The notes: generated by a model not told the origin, from the sequence alone. A stretch of DNA of 64,000 bases from JAVBNH01 sp031551635 (GCA_031551635.1 JAVBNH010000009.1:1-64000), one strand, 5' to 3'. Positions 1 to 8,655 are shown, counted from the stretch's first letter. Made by a program: numbers and translations.

Positions 1-4
1 AGGA

Positions 5-45
5 ATTAGGGATTAGGGATTAGGTATTAGGTATTAGGTATTGGG
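5..45 (+). repeat. ATTAGGG/ATTAGGT heptamer array
   Basis: Five consecutive 7-bp units of the form ATTAGGG or ATTAGGT, plus a partial sixth, are read on the plus strand. A related array lies in the opposite sense at 139-167, so the two bracket the terminator at 64-95. This is a short intergenic array; no function is evident. Confidence 0.8.
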
Positions 46-63
46 AGTTTTTAGCTTTTCCGT

Positions 64-95
64 TAAAAAAAGAGCGTCGGCTTTCGTCGGCGCTC
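64..95 (-). terminator. Rho-independent terminator of the sigma/anti-sigma operon
   Basis: The arms at 72-80 and 87-95 form a 9-bp stem (two G-U pairs) around a 6-base loop. On the minus strand the stem is followed by a run of seven T (64-70). It lies about 65 bp beyond the stop codon of the minus-strand gene ending at 160. A shorter T run on the other side could make it work both ways. Confidence 0.8.
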
Positions 96-138
96 AGGTT
101 TTTATAATGCATATTTCATCTTTACTCATCCCTGACCC

Positions 139-167
139 CTATTACCTAACCCCTAACTCCTAACTAC
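139..167 (-). repeat. TTAGG heptamer array at a stop codon
   Basis: On the minus strand this reads as degenerate 7-bp units containing TTAGG. The array starts in the last codons of the gene ending at 160, and the TAG stop is part of a repeat unit. It is inverted relative to the array at 5-45. A comparable array overlaps the stop codon at 38908. Confidence 0.7.
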
Positions 168-2376
168 CTTTCGGGTATGCATAGGGGAGTTCGGATACGT
201 CGCAGGCGGGAATTCTATAAATTGCAGCCTGCTTTGTGATTTTACCTTCTTCGGGCGTTTGCGAATCTGTTTCAGGCGTTTCGCCGCTCTTAAGATAGAA
301 TTCATAACACGGAACATAGTATCCGCTAACGATAAAGGGGGAGTATTTTATTGTGCAGGCGAGTATATCATCAGGTTTAATGCCGTCAATTTCCGAGTAA
401 AGCTTGTCGAGCGCGCCCTTATAGCTGAGATACAGCGGTGTTTCATTGGCAACAGTTGTTTCTTTGTCATAAATATGAAAAGAAATTCCTCCTTCGATGG
501 TAAAGGTTACATAAATCGAGTGAAAATCCAGGTCAATAAACGGTGAAGGGCTATCTTTATCAATTACATAAAACCAGTAATTGTCGCTTTCGCTGCTGTA
601 ATGAATTTTTAATATCTGAGCGTCTTTTATGCCGAGGTAAGCCGCTGCCGCCGCAAGCTGTTTATTAGTTTTCAAAAGGTTATCAATATATTCAGCATTG
701 TAGTCAATACGGTCTACTGTAATGTTTTTTAAGTCAATGCTTATACCCTGAGCGGAGGAGGTATAGGTAACATTGTCAAGCTCAAGAAGACAAGTGTCAA
801 AATGGCTGTCACTGTTCAGAATGACAGATTCCTCTTTCCAGTCATACCCCAGAAGCTCTATATAGGTACGCAGTTTATTTTTACTTGATTCTATATACTC
901 ATCGTTGATTTCAAACATCGGCACCTGGGAGACATAGTAATTATTCTTTATCAGCGGTATTGAGGACGGGTCGATATGCTTATTCATAACATTAAATTCC
1001 TGCGTGACAAGCTCCTCACCCTCATTATAAGTGAAAAATTCGCTCAGCATTGAAACATCGCCTTTGAAGGGAATATCCTTAGATTCACAAGCCATAACAT
1101 AGTAGCCGCGTATGCCGTTCGGCTCGTCAAAATAGAATACATAAGCGGGAAAGAAAATATTACTATACAGCGTATAAATATATTGTAATTCACACCTCTT
1201 AATATCGCTTTGTATTTTTTGCGGATTATCAAGCAGAATGCGCTTCAAAGCGTCCTCATAGGGCATTATGTCAACATTTTTCTCATTTAAATAATCAGTT
1301 GTATCCATACGTAATATGAGGTTTCTGTCTTTATATGAATTGTTTTCGTTGATAATCATATCGAATTCCACTCTGATTCCTTTGCCGAAATCTGCAGGTT
1401 TAACCCGGTTGCCAAAAGGTCTTTCTTTGATGTTGAAGGAAACAATAAATTCTGAATTCTTATCATATTTTATGTCTGTAATAAACGTGTTTTTCATGTT
1501 CAATGCATTTATTGCCGGGTTTATATATTTGCTAATAGCTTTTTGTAAGGTGTCAATGTCTTTATAATTAGCGTTTTCCAGATTACTTCCTGGAATATTC
1601 ACCATCATTGTGTTTGGTCTTTCGCCTAACGAAATTTCAATATCACCGGAGTATATGAAATGTCCGTAAACATTAGTAGAATCAAGCTTAGAACCAATGC
1701 CTTTAATAAATTTATCTCTCATAGCAAGCATATCGTTGTCGTATTCCTGTTTTGATTCGTGGGTTAATTCGCCAAAGTCGGCATATTTGTATTTTGAGAA
1801 ATATAACGGAAGCTCGGTAATATTCAAGTCATTCATCAGAAAATCATTGTAAACCGAGTTTTCAAGAGCTTCAGTGTCTGCATAATATTCAGAATAAATC
1901 CATCCCCAGCTTTCAAGAAAGTAGGGATTTTTATCTCCGCAGCCGCCCGTCGCGTTGTTTATACCAAAATCCGATGACGAAAACATTTTATTTACGTAAT
2001 CGCTCTCATCGGTGACAGTGTAGCTTTTTTTCTCCGGAAACTGCCGCTTGATTGGAGTAAAATTAAAGCCGGGCGATGAAATGGCAGTTGTTTCGGCGTC
2101 TGTTTGCGCAGGGTCTGTTTCATTTATTGGGGTTGGATTGTTCAGATTATAAGCAACAGCAGCTATAGTTGCCGCGCAGACAAGAATAATAGCAGCGGCA
2201 TAAGCGAAAATTCTCCTGTTTTTCCCCGAGGCTTTGTTGTAGCTTTGAGAACTTTCATGAGGATTTTCGCTGAAGCTTTTTTCTCTTGCTTTTTTTATGA
2301 GCAGAGCAGTCATGTTTTCACGAAAGGCATCATTCGCTCTTAAAGTGTCTACCTCTTTTTTATAAATGTTATTCAT
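160..2376 (-). CDS. Membrane-anchored partner of ECF sigma factor (putative anti-sigma or sensor protein)
   Basis: A protein of about 738 residues: a charged cytoplasmic N-terminus of about 55 residues, one membrane helix (about 56-77, starting near RRIFAYAAA), then about 660 extracytoplasmic residues with no fold I recognise. It follows an ECF sigma gene and overlaps its end by 8 bp (ATGAATAA), so translational coupling is likely. I chose the ATG at 2376 because GGAGG lies 8 nt upstream; a TTG at 2394 is in frame but has no suitably placed ribosome site. Topology and gene order fit an anti-sigma factor that senses an extracellular signal. This is inferred from position; no canonical zinc anti-sigma HxxxCxxC motif is visible. 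Confidence 0.7.
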   Translation of the reverse strand: MNNIYKKEVDTLRANDAFRENMTALLIKKAREKSFSENPHESSQSYNKASGKNRRIFAYAAAIILVCAATIAAVAYNLNNPTPINETDPAQTDAETTAISSPGFNFTPIKRQFPEKKSYTVTDESDYVNKMFSSSDFGINNATGGCGDKNPYFLESWGWIYSEYYADTEALENSVYNDFLMNDLNITELPLYFSKYKYADFGELTHESKQEYDNDMLAMRDKFIKGIGSKLDSTNVYGHFIYSGDIEISLGERPNTMMVNIPGSNLENANYKDIDTLQKAISKYINPAINALNMKNTFITDIKYDKNSEFIVSFNIKERPFGNRVKPADFGKGIRVEFDMIINENNSYKDRNLILRMDTTDYLNEKNVDIMPYEDALKRILLDNPQKIQSDIKRCELQYIYTLYSNIFFPAYVFYFDEPNGIRGYYVMACESKDIPFKGDVSMLSEFFTYNEGEELVTQEFNVMNKHIDPSSIPLIKNNYYVSQVPMFEINDEYIESSKNKLRTYIELLGYDWKEESVILNSDSHFDTCLLELDNVTYTSSAQGISIDLKNITVDRIDYNAEYIDNLLKTNKQLAAAAAYLGIKDAQILKIHYSSESDNYWFYVIDKDSPSPFIDLDFHSIYVTFTIEGGISFHIYDKETTVANETPLYLSYKGALDKLYSEIDGIKPDDILACTIKYSPFIVSGYYVPCYEFYLKSGETPETDSQTPEEGKITKQAAIYRIPACDVSELPYAYPKGS

Positions 2377-2869
2377 ATTCATAGCCTCCTTCAAGTAAAT
2401 CGGCTTTCAGTTTCTTTTTTGCCCGCCTCAGCAGCGAGCTGAATGTATTCGGGTTTATGTTCATAATTTTTGCGGCTTGTTCGAGGGTATAGTCCTCGTA
2501 ATAGTAAAGAAATATGGCGTTGCGGTAGTCTTTTTTCAGTTTCATTATTTCGCTCAGTATGCCGCCGTCCCGTATCTCGAAAACAGCTTCGCCGCTCTGT
2601 GTCTCATCGATGTATCTTTCGCTTGTTTTATGTTTGCCTGAGCGGGTGTAGTCCCTGCACAGATTAATCGCCACACGCAGCAGCCACGCCTTCAAGTGCT
2701 CTTCGTCATTGAAGCTGTCCTGAGCAAGCATGCGGATAAAAACCTCTTGGGCAATATCCTCCGCCTCGCCGTAATTGCCCGTGTTATGATAGGCGATACG
2801 AATGAGCATATCGCTGTAACGCTCAACAGTCTGTTTTAAATATTCATCGCCGGCCAATGATATATTCAT
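2369..2869 (-). CDS. ECF-type RNA polymerase sigma factor
   Basis: A 166-residue sigma-70 family protein of extracytoplasmic-function size. Region 2 spans roughly residues 12-80 (YGEAEDIAQEVFIRML, then LKAWLLRVAINLCRDY). Region 4 spans about 105-160 with the helix-turn-helix YYEDYTLEQAAKIMNINPNT. A GA-rich ribosome site (AAGGGGGG) lies upstream of the ATG. It is the first gene of a two-gene operon with a large membrane protein. It probably directs transcription of an envelope-response regulon; I could not identify an autoregulated promoter with confidence. Confidence 0.93.
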   Translation of the reverse strand: MNISLAGDEYLKQTVERYSDMLIRIAYHNTGNYGEAEDIAQEVFIRMLAQDSFNDEEHLKAWLLRVAINLCRDYTRSGKHKTSERYIDETQSGEAVFEIRDGGILSEIMKLKKDYRNAIFLYYYEDYTLEQAAKIMNINPNTFSSLLRRAKKKLKADLLEGGYEYE

Positions 2870-2997
2870 TTTGCTATTCGCCCCCCTTCACCAATAAAAC
2901 GTATGAGCAGCTTGTTTTCGTTTACGGAGATTTATACTTTTAATGTTTTTTTCTTATATGTGAGGACATAAACCTGTAAAGAAAAAAGTTTTTATAA

Positions 2998-3019
2998 CAA
3001 AAAAGCGCCTTTCGGCACT
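2998..3019 (-). terminator. Rho-independent terminator after murD
   Basis: AGTGCC-GAAA-GGCGCT on the minus strand forms a tight 6-bp stem with a GNRA-type tetraloop, followed by a T run (plus-strand A run 2998-3003). It starts immediately after the murD stop codon at 3021. Confidence 0.85.
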
Positions 3020-3020
3020 T

Positions 3021-4322
3021 TCATGACAATTCTTTTATCAGCTGTTTATAATGCTGACCCTTTTCCTCAAAATCGCGGTAGACATTGTAGCTCGAGGCGG
3101 CTGGCGACATTATACAGCTCTTTCCTTTTTCGGTGACCTTGTACGCGGACTTGACAGCAAAGGGTAAATCCTGCGCGTATATAATATTTGAAACGCAACC
3201 GCTATTGTCAAGCAGCTTCCCGATATTATGACCTGTTTCGGGCAGGCAGATAATATTCGGGATTTTGCGCTGTGTCAGCTCCTTTGCAAATTCAGCATAT
3301 GACAGACCTCTGTCATGCCCGCCGATTATGAGCGTACTCACGTCAGCAAGGGCGTCTACTGCGCAAAGCACCGCCTGAGGAATGGTTGCGATAGAGTCAT
3401 TATAAAATTTTATGTCCTTATAAGTGCCGACAAATTCCATTCTGTGTTCGATGCCTGTATAATTCTTCAAAGCGTTTATAATTGCCTCATTTTTTACGCC
3501 GAATCTACGCACAGCCTCAACCGCGAAATAAATATCTTGCAAATTGTGAAGCCCTTTCAAGAAGGGATTGATACCCTCAAGAGATAATAAAAATTCGTCG
3601 TCAGTCTTAACGCTGACAGGTATTTTATGGGACTTGATTTTGCCTTCATCAATAAAATCACCTATGCCCTGGTCGGCATTATAGATAAAAATATCGTTTT
3701 CGTTCTGGTTAAGAACGATATTCATCTTTGCGCGCATATATCCCGAAAAACCGTTGTCATAATGGTCAAGATGTTCCTCGTAAATATTAGTGAGCACAGC
3801 TATATGCGGCGAGGAGGAGGTGAACTGGAGCTGGTGCGAGGACATCTCAACAACGGCTATGGCGTCCGGCGAGGCGCTTATGTCCTCAAAAACAGGAACA
3901 CCGATGTTTCCGATAAGGCAGGCATTCAGCCCGGCTTCCTTTAAAAAACGGTAGATCAGGGTTGAGGTCGTCGTCTTGCCCTTTGTACCGGTTATTCCGA
4001 TGATATTACAATCAGCGAAACGTAAAAAAAGGTCGCTCTGGCAGGTGACAGTACAGCTTTCGGGAATCTTGACACCCTTGAAGGGAATACCGGGACTTTT
4101 AATGCATATATCGCATAATGAAAGCGCATCAAGATAATTTTCGCCGTAGAAAGTCTTGACATTTTCGTCTTCAGGAATATTGAATTCCCGCACATCGGCA
4201 ACCAGCAGAGGCTGCGAGGGCAAATAACGGCGAATGAAGGAATAGCTTGAGCGTCCCTCACGTCCGTAACCGAGTATGAGTATCTCTTTATTATTTAAGT
4301 AATCAATTAATTCTTTCTGCAT
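3021..4322 (-). CDS. murD: UDP-N-acetylmuramoyl-L-alanine--glutamate ligase (MurD family, possibly MurD2)
   Basis: A 433-residue cytoplasmic Mur ligase that adds glutamate to UDP-MurNAc-L-Ala. Visible features are an N-terminal Rossmann-like domain (GYGREGRSS near residue 18), the ATP loop GTKGKTT (112-118), VEMSSHQLQ, the central-domain NIYEEHLDHY, and the C-terminal IGGHDRGLSY and MSPAASSYNVYRDFEEKG motifs typical of MurD. Its first 20 bp overlap the end of a MurL-type epimerase gene, and its ribosome site (GGGGAG) lies inside that gene. In Xanthomonas the paired MurD2 uses L-Glu and MurL then epimerises it. By analogy this ligase may take L-Glu, but its substrate cannot be read from sequence. 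Confidence 0.9.
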   Translation of the reverse strand: MQKELIDYLNNKEILILGYGREGRSSYSFIRRYLPSQPLLVADVREFNIPEDENVKTFYGENYLDALSLCDICIKSPGIPFKGVKIPESCTVTCQSDLFLRFADCNIIGITGTKGKTTTSTLIYRFLKEAGLNACLIGNIGVPVFEDISASPDAIAVVEMSSHQLQFTSSSPHIAVLTNIYEEHLDHYDNGFSGYMRAKMNIVLNQNENDIFIYNADQGIGDFIDEGKIKSHKIPVSVKTDDEFLLSLEGINPFLKGLHNLQDIYFAVEAVRRFGVKNEAIINALKNYTGIEHRMEFVGTYKDIKFYNDSIATIPQAVLCAVDALADVSTLIIGGHDRGLSYAEFAKELTQRKIPNIICLPETGHNIGKLLDNSGCVSNIIYAQDLPFAVKSAYKVTEKGKSCIMSPAASSYNVYRDFEEKGQHYKQLIKELS

Positions 4323-5709
4323 ACATTCTCCCCGCAGCTTCTATGAATTTCTCAGGTATATTATTTTCACTGTTGTACCCCGAAAGAATTTCGGAATAAG
4401 TTGAGCTGATTATTTCGTCGCTTACAAAATTTTCATCGAAAAATGCGAGCAAAAACGGTATCACAGGTGTATTGGCGGCTTTAAGTTTTTTCAGTGAGAG
4501 TGAGAGCGCAAGCCTTATTTCGCTGACTGTCCCGACACATTCGAAGGGCTTGACGGGGCTCAGCCCCACCAGCGCCTTGAAATCCCCCAGCAAATCCGCC
4601 CGCGAGAGCAAATTTTCGGAAAAAATTGACAGCATCTCTTCCTCGCTCAAAAAGGGATAAAGAATCGAAAAAACAAACAGGCATTTCGGGCAATTGCAAC
4701 ACCATTTATTTTCCTTGCTTCCCGCGTTGCAGCTGACAAAGCAGTCAAAAAAATGCGGAAGGGAGGCGAATCGCCGTGCAATCTGAAGCTCGGAATAGGG
4801 GCGCAATAGGCTGAAATAATCGATTTTTCCGGTAATATTTTCAAATACATAACGCCTGAAATCGCATTCGAACTCATAGGATTTTGAGTATTGATGATTG
4901 ACCCCGCTTATGGGGTCGCTCGGCTCGTTCGCGCTCGATTCATTTGATAAAATAATATTTTCGCTTCCGGTAATATATGCGCAGTAAAGCGATAAAAAAG
5001 CAACAATCGCCGAAAAGGGTGTATGTCCGTTCAAAAAGCCCTGCTTATTAAGCTCCAGCAGTCTTTTATCGATTGTCCTGAGCGTGCGGACTATACGCTC
5101 TTTGGGATAACCTGCCCGGAGCACCGTATCTGTCCGTGCCTGCTGGTCGTTAACTGTAAAAAAGAGATTATCTCCGGCAAAACCATCAAGCAGAGAGAGC
5201 GTAACCGCCGAATCCTTGCCGCCGCCGACTGGAATGAGATTCTTGCCACTGCTGTTAAATGCGGATTCGCGGTAATATTCTGCCGTTTCTGTCTCTCCTT
5301 CGCCGCCCTCGCATATAATATCAATGAAGCTGTCCTGTGTGATTCCGGTTATATTGTTAACATGGAAAAATTCACCCAGTCCGTTAAAGTAGAGCTTTTT
5401 GAAAAAATCCTTTTGTTCTCCGGTGAGAAAACCGCATTTTACATGCAGCTCACGCGGGCAGACAGCCTTCAGATAGCTGAGCGCCTCTGTGATTCCGAGA
5501 GAAAAGACTATAGAGCGCGCGATATTATCCGATGGGTCATTGAAAATTTCAAGATTTTCGGTTATAATACGAATAGCAGGCGAAAAGGTGCACAGCTTGG
5601 GAAGTGAAAAATCGAAGCGGAGGGTGATATCGTCTTTTCCACGCACAATCTCAAAGCCGTCAAAATAAAACAGCCCATACTTCTCACGCAATTCCAAAAA
5701 ACGTTCCAT
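4303..5709 (-). CDS. murL: MurL-type UDP-MurNAc-L-Ala-L-Glu epimerase
   Basis: About 468 residues. Motifs I associate with MurL are GGGKDS (about 162-167), GFLNGHTPFSA, SNESSANE, HQYSKSYEFECDF and a cysteine cluster (CNAG, then WCCNCPKC) near residue 345. MurL inverts the terminal L-Glu of UDP-MurNAc-L-Ala-L-Glu in an ATP-dependent reaction, so that a D-Glu peptide forms without glutamate racemase. It precedes and overlaps a MurD-family ligase by 20 bp, which is the strongest context evidence. Start choice: ATG at 5709; an in-frame TTG at 5736 is possible. Neither has a strong ribosome site, and both lie within a 13-bp direct repeat. Assignment is from recalled family motifs. Confidence 0.8.
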   Translation of the reverse strand: MERFLELREKYGLFYFDGFEIVRGKDDITLRFDFSLPKLCTFSPAIRIITENLEIFNDPSDNIARSIVFSLGITEALSYLKAVCPRELHVKCGFLTGEQKDFFKKLYFNGLGEFFHVNNITGITQDSFIDIICEGGEGETETAEYYRESAFNSSGKNLIPVGGGKDSAVTLSLLDGFAGDNLFFTVNDQQARTDTVLRAGYPKERIVRTLRTIDKRLLELNKQGFLNGHTPFSAIVAFLSLYCAYITGSENIILSNESSANEPSDPISGVNHQYSKSYEFECDFRRYVFENITGKIDYFSLLRPYSELQIARRFASLPHFFDCFVSCNAGSKENKWCCNCPKCLFVFSILYPFLSEEEMLSIFSENLLSRADLLGDFKALVGLSPVKPFECVGTVSEIRLALSLSLKKLKAANTPVIPFLLAFFDENFVSDEIISSTYSEILSGYNSENNIPEKFIEAAGRMYAERIN

Positions 5710-5736
5710 AAAAAATCCAATCAATAAAAAATCCAA
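5708..5736 (-). repeat. 13-bp direct repeat over murL start
   Basis: TTGGATTTTTTAT occurs twice with a 3-bp spacer. One copy holds the TTG alternative start; the other runs into the ATG start. It looks like a small slippage duplication that has doubled the initiation region. Confidence 0.6.
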
Positions 5737-5833
5737 TATCTATATATTATATCCTAATTAAGAGAAAAATCAAGAGAAAGGCGGCGAAAAAAACAAGTTT
5801 GAGAGAAAAATAAAAATCTTCATAAAAAAGATA

Positions 5834-5862
5834 TTGACATCGCTATTTTACTGGTGTATAAT
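5834..5862 (+). promoter_or_regulatory. Sigma-A promoter of rpsU
   Basis: TTGACA (5834-5839) and TATAAT (5857-5862) with a 17-bp spacer is a full consensus match. The predicted start near 5870 gives a roughly 100-nt leader. In this leader GTGTCT (5870-5875) can pair with AGACAC (5916-5921), with an inner CGG/CCG pairing; it may be a leader structure. Confidence 0.9.
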
Positions 5863-5972
5863 ACGTTAAGTGTCTCGGGATAATTCGACTTTTATTTTTA
5901 TTCAATATTCCGCCAAGACACAAACAATTATAGATTAATGCCCCTGCGGTTAGCGGAGGGAGGGAATATATT

Positions 5973-6146
5973 TTGAGTCAGATTAAAGTTAAAGATAACG
6001 AAAGCCTTGACAGCGCCCTCAGACGTTTCAAGCGTCAGACCTCTAGGGATGGGGTCATTCAGGAAGTGCGCAAAAGAGAGCATTATGAGAAGCCGTCTGT
6101 AAAAAGAAAGAAAAAATCAGAGGCTGCCAGAAAACGTAAGTATTAA
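5973..6146 (+). CDS. rpsU: 30S ribosomal protein S21
   Basis: A 57-residue basic protein reading SQIKVKDNESLDSALRRFKR and ending in a Lys/Arg-rich tail (KRKKK, ARKRKY), the normal size and composition of bacterial S21. S21 binds the small subunit near the 3' end of 16S rRNA and helps translation initiation. The start codon is TTG, 8 nt after a strong GGAGGGAGGG ribosome site. It has its own consensus promoter and is followed by a hairpin, with yqeG downstream. Confidence 0.95.
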   Translation: MSQIKVKDNESLDSALRRFKRQTSRDGVIQEVRKREHYEKPSVKRKKKSEAARKRKY

Positions 6147-6154
6147 TAAAATTG

Positions 6155-6180
6155 TAAGCGGGCTCAGACGGGTTCGCTTA
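6155..6180 (+). terminator. Hairpin between rpsU and yqeG
   Basis: Arms 6155-6165 and 6170-6180 form an 11-bp stem with several G-U pairs and a 4-base loop, followed by TTTATTTC. The T stretch is imperfect, so it may only partly terminate and tune yqeG expression. Confidence 0.6.
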
Positions 6181-6204
6181 TTTATTTCTCTTGGGGGTAT
6201 AATT

Positions 6205-6705
6205 ATGGAGAAGGCTCTTCCGAAATACAAGTTTAATTCGATTTTGGACATTACAATCGAGGATTTGCAAAAGATGGGTGCGAAAGCAGTTTGCTTTGAC
6301 CTCGACAATACCACGCTTTATGACTCGAGCTATAAGCCACTCGCGGGCGTTTATGAGTGGGTTAAATACATAAAAAAATCGGGTATGCCTATAATGATTC
6401 TCTCGAATACATATCCTCTGCGTGCTAAAAGAGTCGCGAGGAAATTTGGCGTTGACTACACCGCACTGTCAAAAAAGCCGGAGACAAAGGCGTTTTTTAT
6501 TGCCGCAGAGCGTATGAGGGTGGATGTCAGTGAGATTGCGATGATAGGAGACCAGCTTTACGCGGATATTTTAGGCGCTAATGAGGCGGGCGCAATTTCC
6601 GTTTGGGTCAAGCCCTTTATGGTTGAATGGTTATTCGCGAAGAAATACCGCCGCCGCAGAAGTCTTGAGAGAGAATTGTTCGCCAAGCACAATATTGAAT
6701 ACTAA
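6205..6705 (+). CDS. yqeG: YqeG family HAD phosphatase
   Basis: A 166-residue HAD IIIA-type phosphatase. Motif I is FDLDNTTLYD (about residues 32-41), motif II is ILSNTYP, and motif III/IV is MIGDQLYADILGANEAG. These match the YqeG family of Firmicutes, whose physiological substrate is not settled. A GGGGG ribosome site precedes the ATG. The gene lies between rpsU and a prolyl aminopeptidase on the same strand and is likely co-transcribed with the latter. Confidence 0.9.
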   Translation: MEKALPKYKFNSILDITIEDLQKMGAKAVCFDLDNTTLYDSSYKPLAGVYEWVKYIKKSGMPIMILSNTYPLRAKRVARKFGVDYTALSKKPETKAFFIAAERMRVDVSEIAMIGDQLYADILGANEAGAISVWVKPFMVEWLFAKKYRRRRSLERELFAKHNIEY

Positions 6706-6728
6706 TCCATGGTAAAAAGGATAAATTT

Positions 6729-7805
6729 ATGAGAATAAAACAGCTCAGTCAAAAGCTGACAGCGTTTTGCGACGCGGCATTAGTATTTTCTCAGGAGAAC
6801 CGCTTTTACTTAACCGGTTTCCCTTCGAGTGACGGCTGCCTTTTCGTTTCGGGCGAGAAAGCGGTACTTTTCGTTGACGGCAGATATTATGAGGCGGCGC
6901 AGAAGTCGGCGGAAGGCTGCGAGGTCGTGCTCTTGGGTAAGCTTTCAGAACAGCTTCGAGACCAGCTTGATGAGCTGCCCGGCACAGCCGAAAAAAAGAA
7001 GCTGGCTATCGAAAGCGAGAAGGTAACGCTGGCTGAGCTGCGGCGATACAGAAAAAATATGCCCTTCGCGAAAATTCTCACCGTTGACAAGCTGGACAGC
7101 GCTCTAAAAGCGCAGCGCATTCGCAAGGATGCTGTCGAGGTTGATAATATCCTTTCGGCTCAGAGAATTGCTGAGGCTGCTTTTGAGTATATCACAGGAT
7201 TTATTAAAATAGGAATGAGCGAGAAGGATATAGCTACAGAGCTTGATTATTATATGCTCACTCACGGCGCACAAGCGGTTTCCTTTGAGACTATTGTTGT
7301 CAGCGGCGTTAATTCCTCACTACCTCACGGTGTTCCGTCCGACAAAAGGGTCGAAAAGGGTGATTTTATTACACTTGATTTCGGCGCGGTTTATAAGGGC
7401 TATCACAGCGATATGACAAGGACGCTTGCTATTGGTAAAATCAGCGAAAAACAGAAAAAAGTTTATAACATTGTTCTTGAGGCGCAGAAAAGATGTATAT
7501 CGCAACTAATAGCGGGAATGAAATGTATGGATGCCGACAAGGCTGCGAGAGATTATATAGTTGAAAACGGTTTCGGCGAGTATTTCACGCACAGCACAGG
7601 TCACGGTGTCGGAATTGATATTCACGAAGCGCCTTCACTGAGTAAAAGCTCGGCGGAAACGCTGTGCGAGGGCTTTGTTGTGACCGTTGAGCCGGGAATA
7701 TATCTGCCGGGAGAATTTGGCGTCAGAATCGAGGATATGCTGTATATAACAGATAATTCGGTGAAAAATCTGACCTCTGCGCCGAAAGAATTACTGATAA
7801 TATAA
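6729..7805 (+). CDS. Xaa-Pro aminopeptidase (M24 family)
   Basis: A 358-residue cytoplasmic metallopeptidase with an N-terminal creatinase-like domain (about 1-125) and a C-terminal pita-bread domain. Metal ligands can be seen in TLDFGAVYKGYHSDMTRT (two Asp), HSTGHGVGIDIHEAP (His), VTVEPGIYLPG (Glu) and GVRIEDM (Glu). It removes N-terminal residues preceding proline. It lies 23 bp after yqeG with AAAGGA upstream. The order aminopeptidase then efp is common in Firmicutes; both act on proline-rich polypeptides, though on synthesis versus turnover. Confidence 0.93.
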   Translation: MRIKQLSQKLTAFCDAALVFSQENRFYLTGFPSSDGCLFVSGEKAVLFVDGRYYEAAQKSAEGCEVVLLGKLSEQLRDQLDELPGTAEKKKLAIESEKVTLAELRRYRKNMPFAKILTVDKLDSALKAQRIRKDAVEVDNILSAQRIAEAAFEYITGFIKIGMSEKDIATELDYYMLTHGAQAVSFETIVVSGVNSSLPHGVPSDKRVEKGDFITLDFGAVYKGYHSDMTRTLAIGKISEKQKKVYNIVLEAQKRCISQLIAGMKCMDADKAARDYIVENGFGEYFTHSTGHGVGIDIHEAPSLSKSSAETLCEGFVVTVEPGIYLPGEFGVRIEDMLYITDNSVKNLTSAPKELLII

Positions 7806-7857
7806 ACGAAATCATGCGAACATTTTTAATTTGTTTACAAAATTAGCAAAAAATCTC

Positions 7858-7886
7858 TTGCAAAACGTTATGAAATATATTATGAT
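7858..7886 (+). promoter_or_regulatory. Sigma-A promoter of efp
   Basis: TTGCAA (7858-7863), 17-bp spacer, TATGAT (7881-7886). Two mismatches to consensus in total. It leaves a leader of about 60 nt before efp. Confidence 0.75.
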
Positions 7887-7954
7887 ATTGCAGGTATAGC
7901 TTTTTATACTTTTTTTTGGATAACAAAATTTTTTATATACTTGGAGGAAAATGT

Positions 7955-8512
7955 ATGGTATCAGCCGGCGATTTCAGAAACGGAGTTACTTTTGAAATGG
8001 AGGGCGGCGTCTGGCAAATCGTTGAGTTTCAGCATGTTAAACCCGGTAAGGGCGCGGCATTTGTCAGAACAAAAATCAGAAATGTTATTGTCGGCTCGGT
8101 TATTGAGCGGACCTTCAACCCTTCCGATAAATTCCCGACAGCCTTTGTCGAGCGTAAGGATATGACCTATTCATATAACGACGGTGACCTCTACTATTTT
8201 ATGGACGCCGAAACTTATGAGCTTGTTCCGATTAACGCGGGCGAGCTTGACGACAATTTTAAGTTTGTCAAGGAGGATATGGTCTGCAAGATTTTATCCT
8301 ATAAGGGCAAGGTTTTCGGTGTTGAGCCCCCGAACTTTGTCGAGCTGCTTGTCACAAAAACCGACCCGGGCTTTAAAGGCGACACCGCAACTAATACCCT
8401 CAAACCTGCCATTCTTGAGACAGGCGTTGAGGTCAGGGTACCTCTCTTTATAGATGAGGGCGAAAAAATTCAAATCGATACGCGAACCGGCGAATATATG
8501 TCGAGAGCCTGA
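7955..8512 (+). CDS. efp: Translation elongation factor P
   Basis: A 185-residue protein with the three-domain layout of EF-P, which relieves ribosome stalling at polyproline. The modified loop reads HVKPGKGAAFVRTK with the lysine at position 32; the C-terminal domain ends IQIDTRTGEYMSRA. The start at 7955 was chosen because GGAGG (7943-7947) lies 7 nt upstream and MVSAGDFRNG is the family's usual N-terminus; a longer in-frame ORF upstream lacks a ribosome site. No modification enzyme gene is seen nearby. Confidence 0.97.
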   Translation: MVSAGDFRNGVTFEMEGGVWQIVEFQHVKPGKGAAFVRTKIRNVIVGSVIERTFNPSDKFPTAFVERKDMTYSYNDGDLYYFMDAETYELVPINAGELDDNFKFVKEDMVCKILSYKGKVFGVEPPNFVELLVTKTDPGFKGDTATNTLKPAILETGVEVRVPLFIDEGEKIQIDTRTGEYMSRA

Positions 8513-8655
8513 TTTAGTTTTGAGTAAGCATTTTAGGCATCCGAAACAATTATTTTTTATGTTTTTTTTCGACATGATTTTTTAATTGAACGTTATATAA
8601 TAATGATTCAAGGGCGATTTGTGCAATTGCTATATAGAAAGGATTGGTAATATAA

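Noticed and set aside
5..45. Telomere-like TTAGGG repeats
   Set aside because: Short, degenerate and also found internally at other gene ends; a bacterial intergenic array, not a telomere.
2870..2997. ECF autoregulated promoter upstream of the sigma gene
   Set aside because: AAAC and CGTT-like elements can be found but spacing and sequence are not convincing.
5023..5607. Plus-strand ORF antisense to murL
   Set aside because: Shadow of the minus-strand epimerase gene; no ribosome site or family motif.
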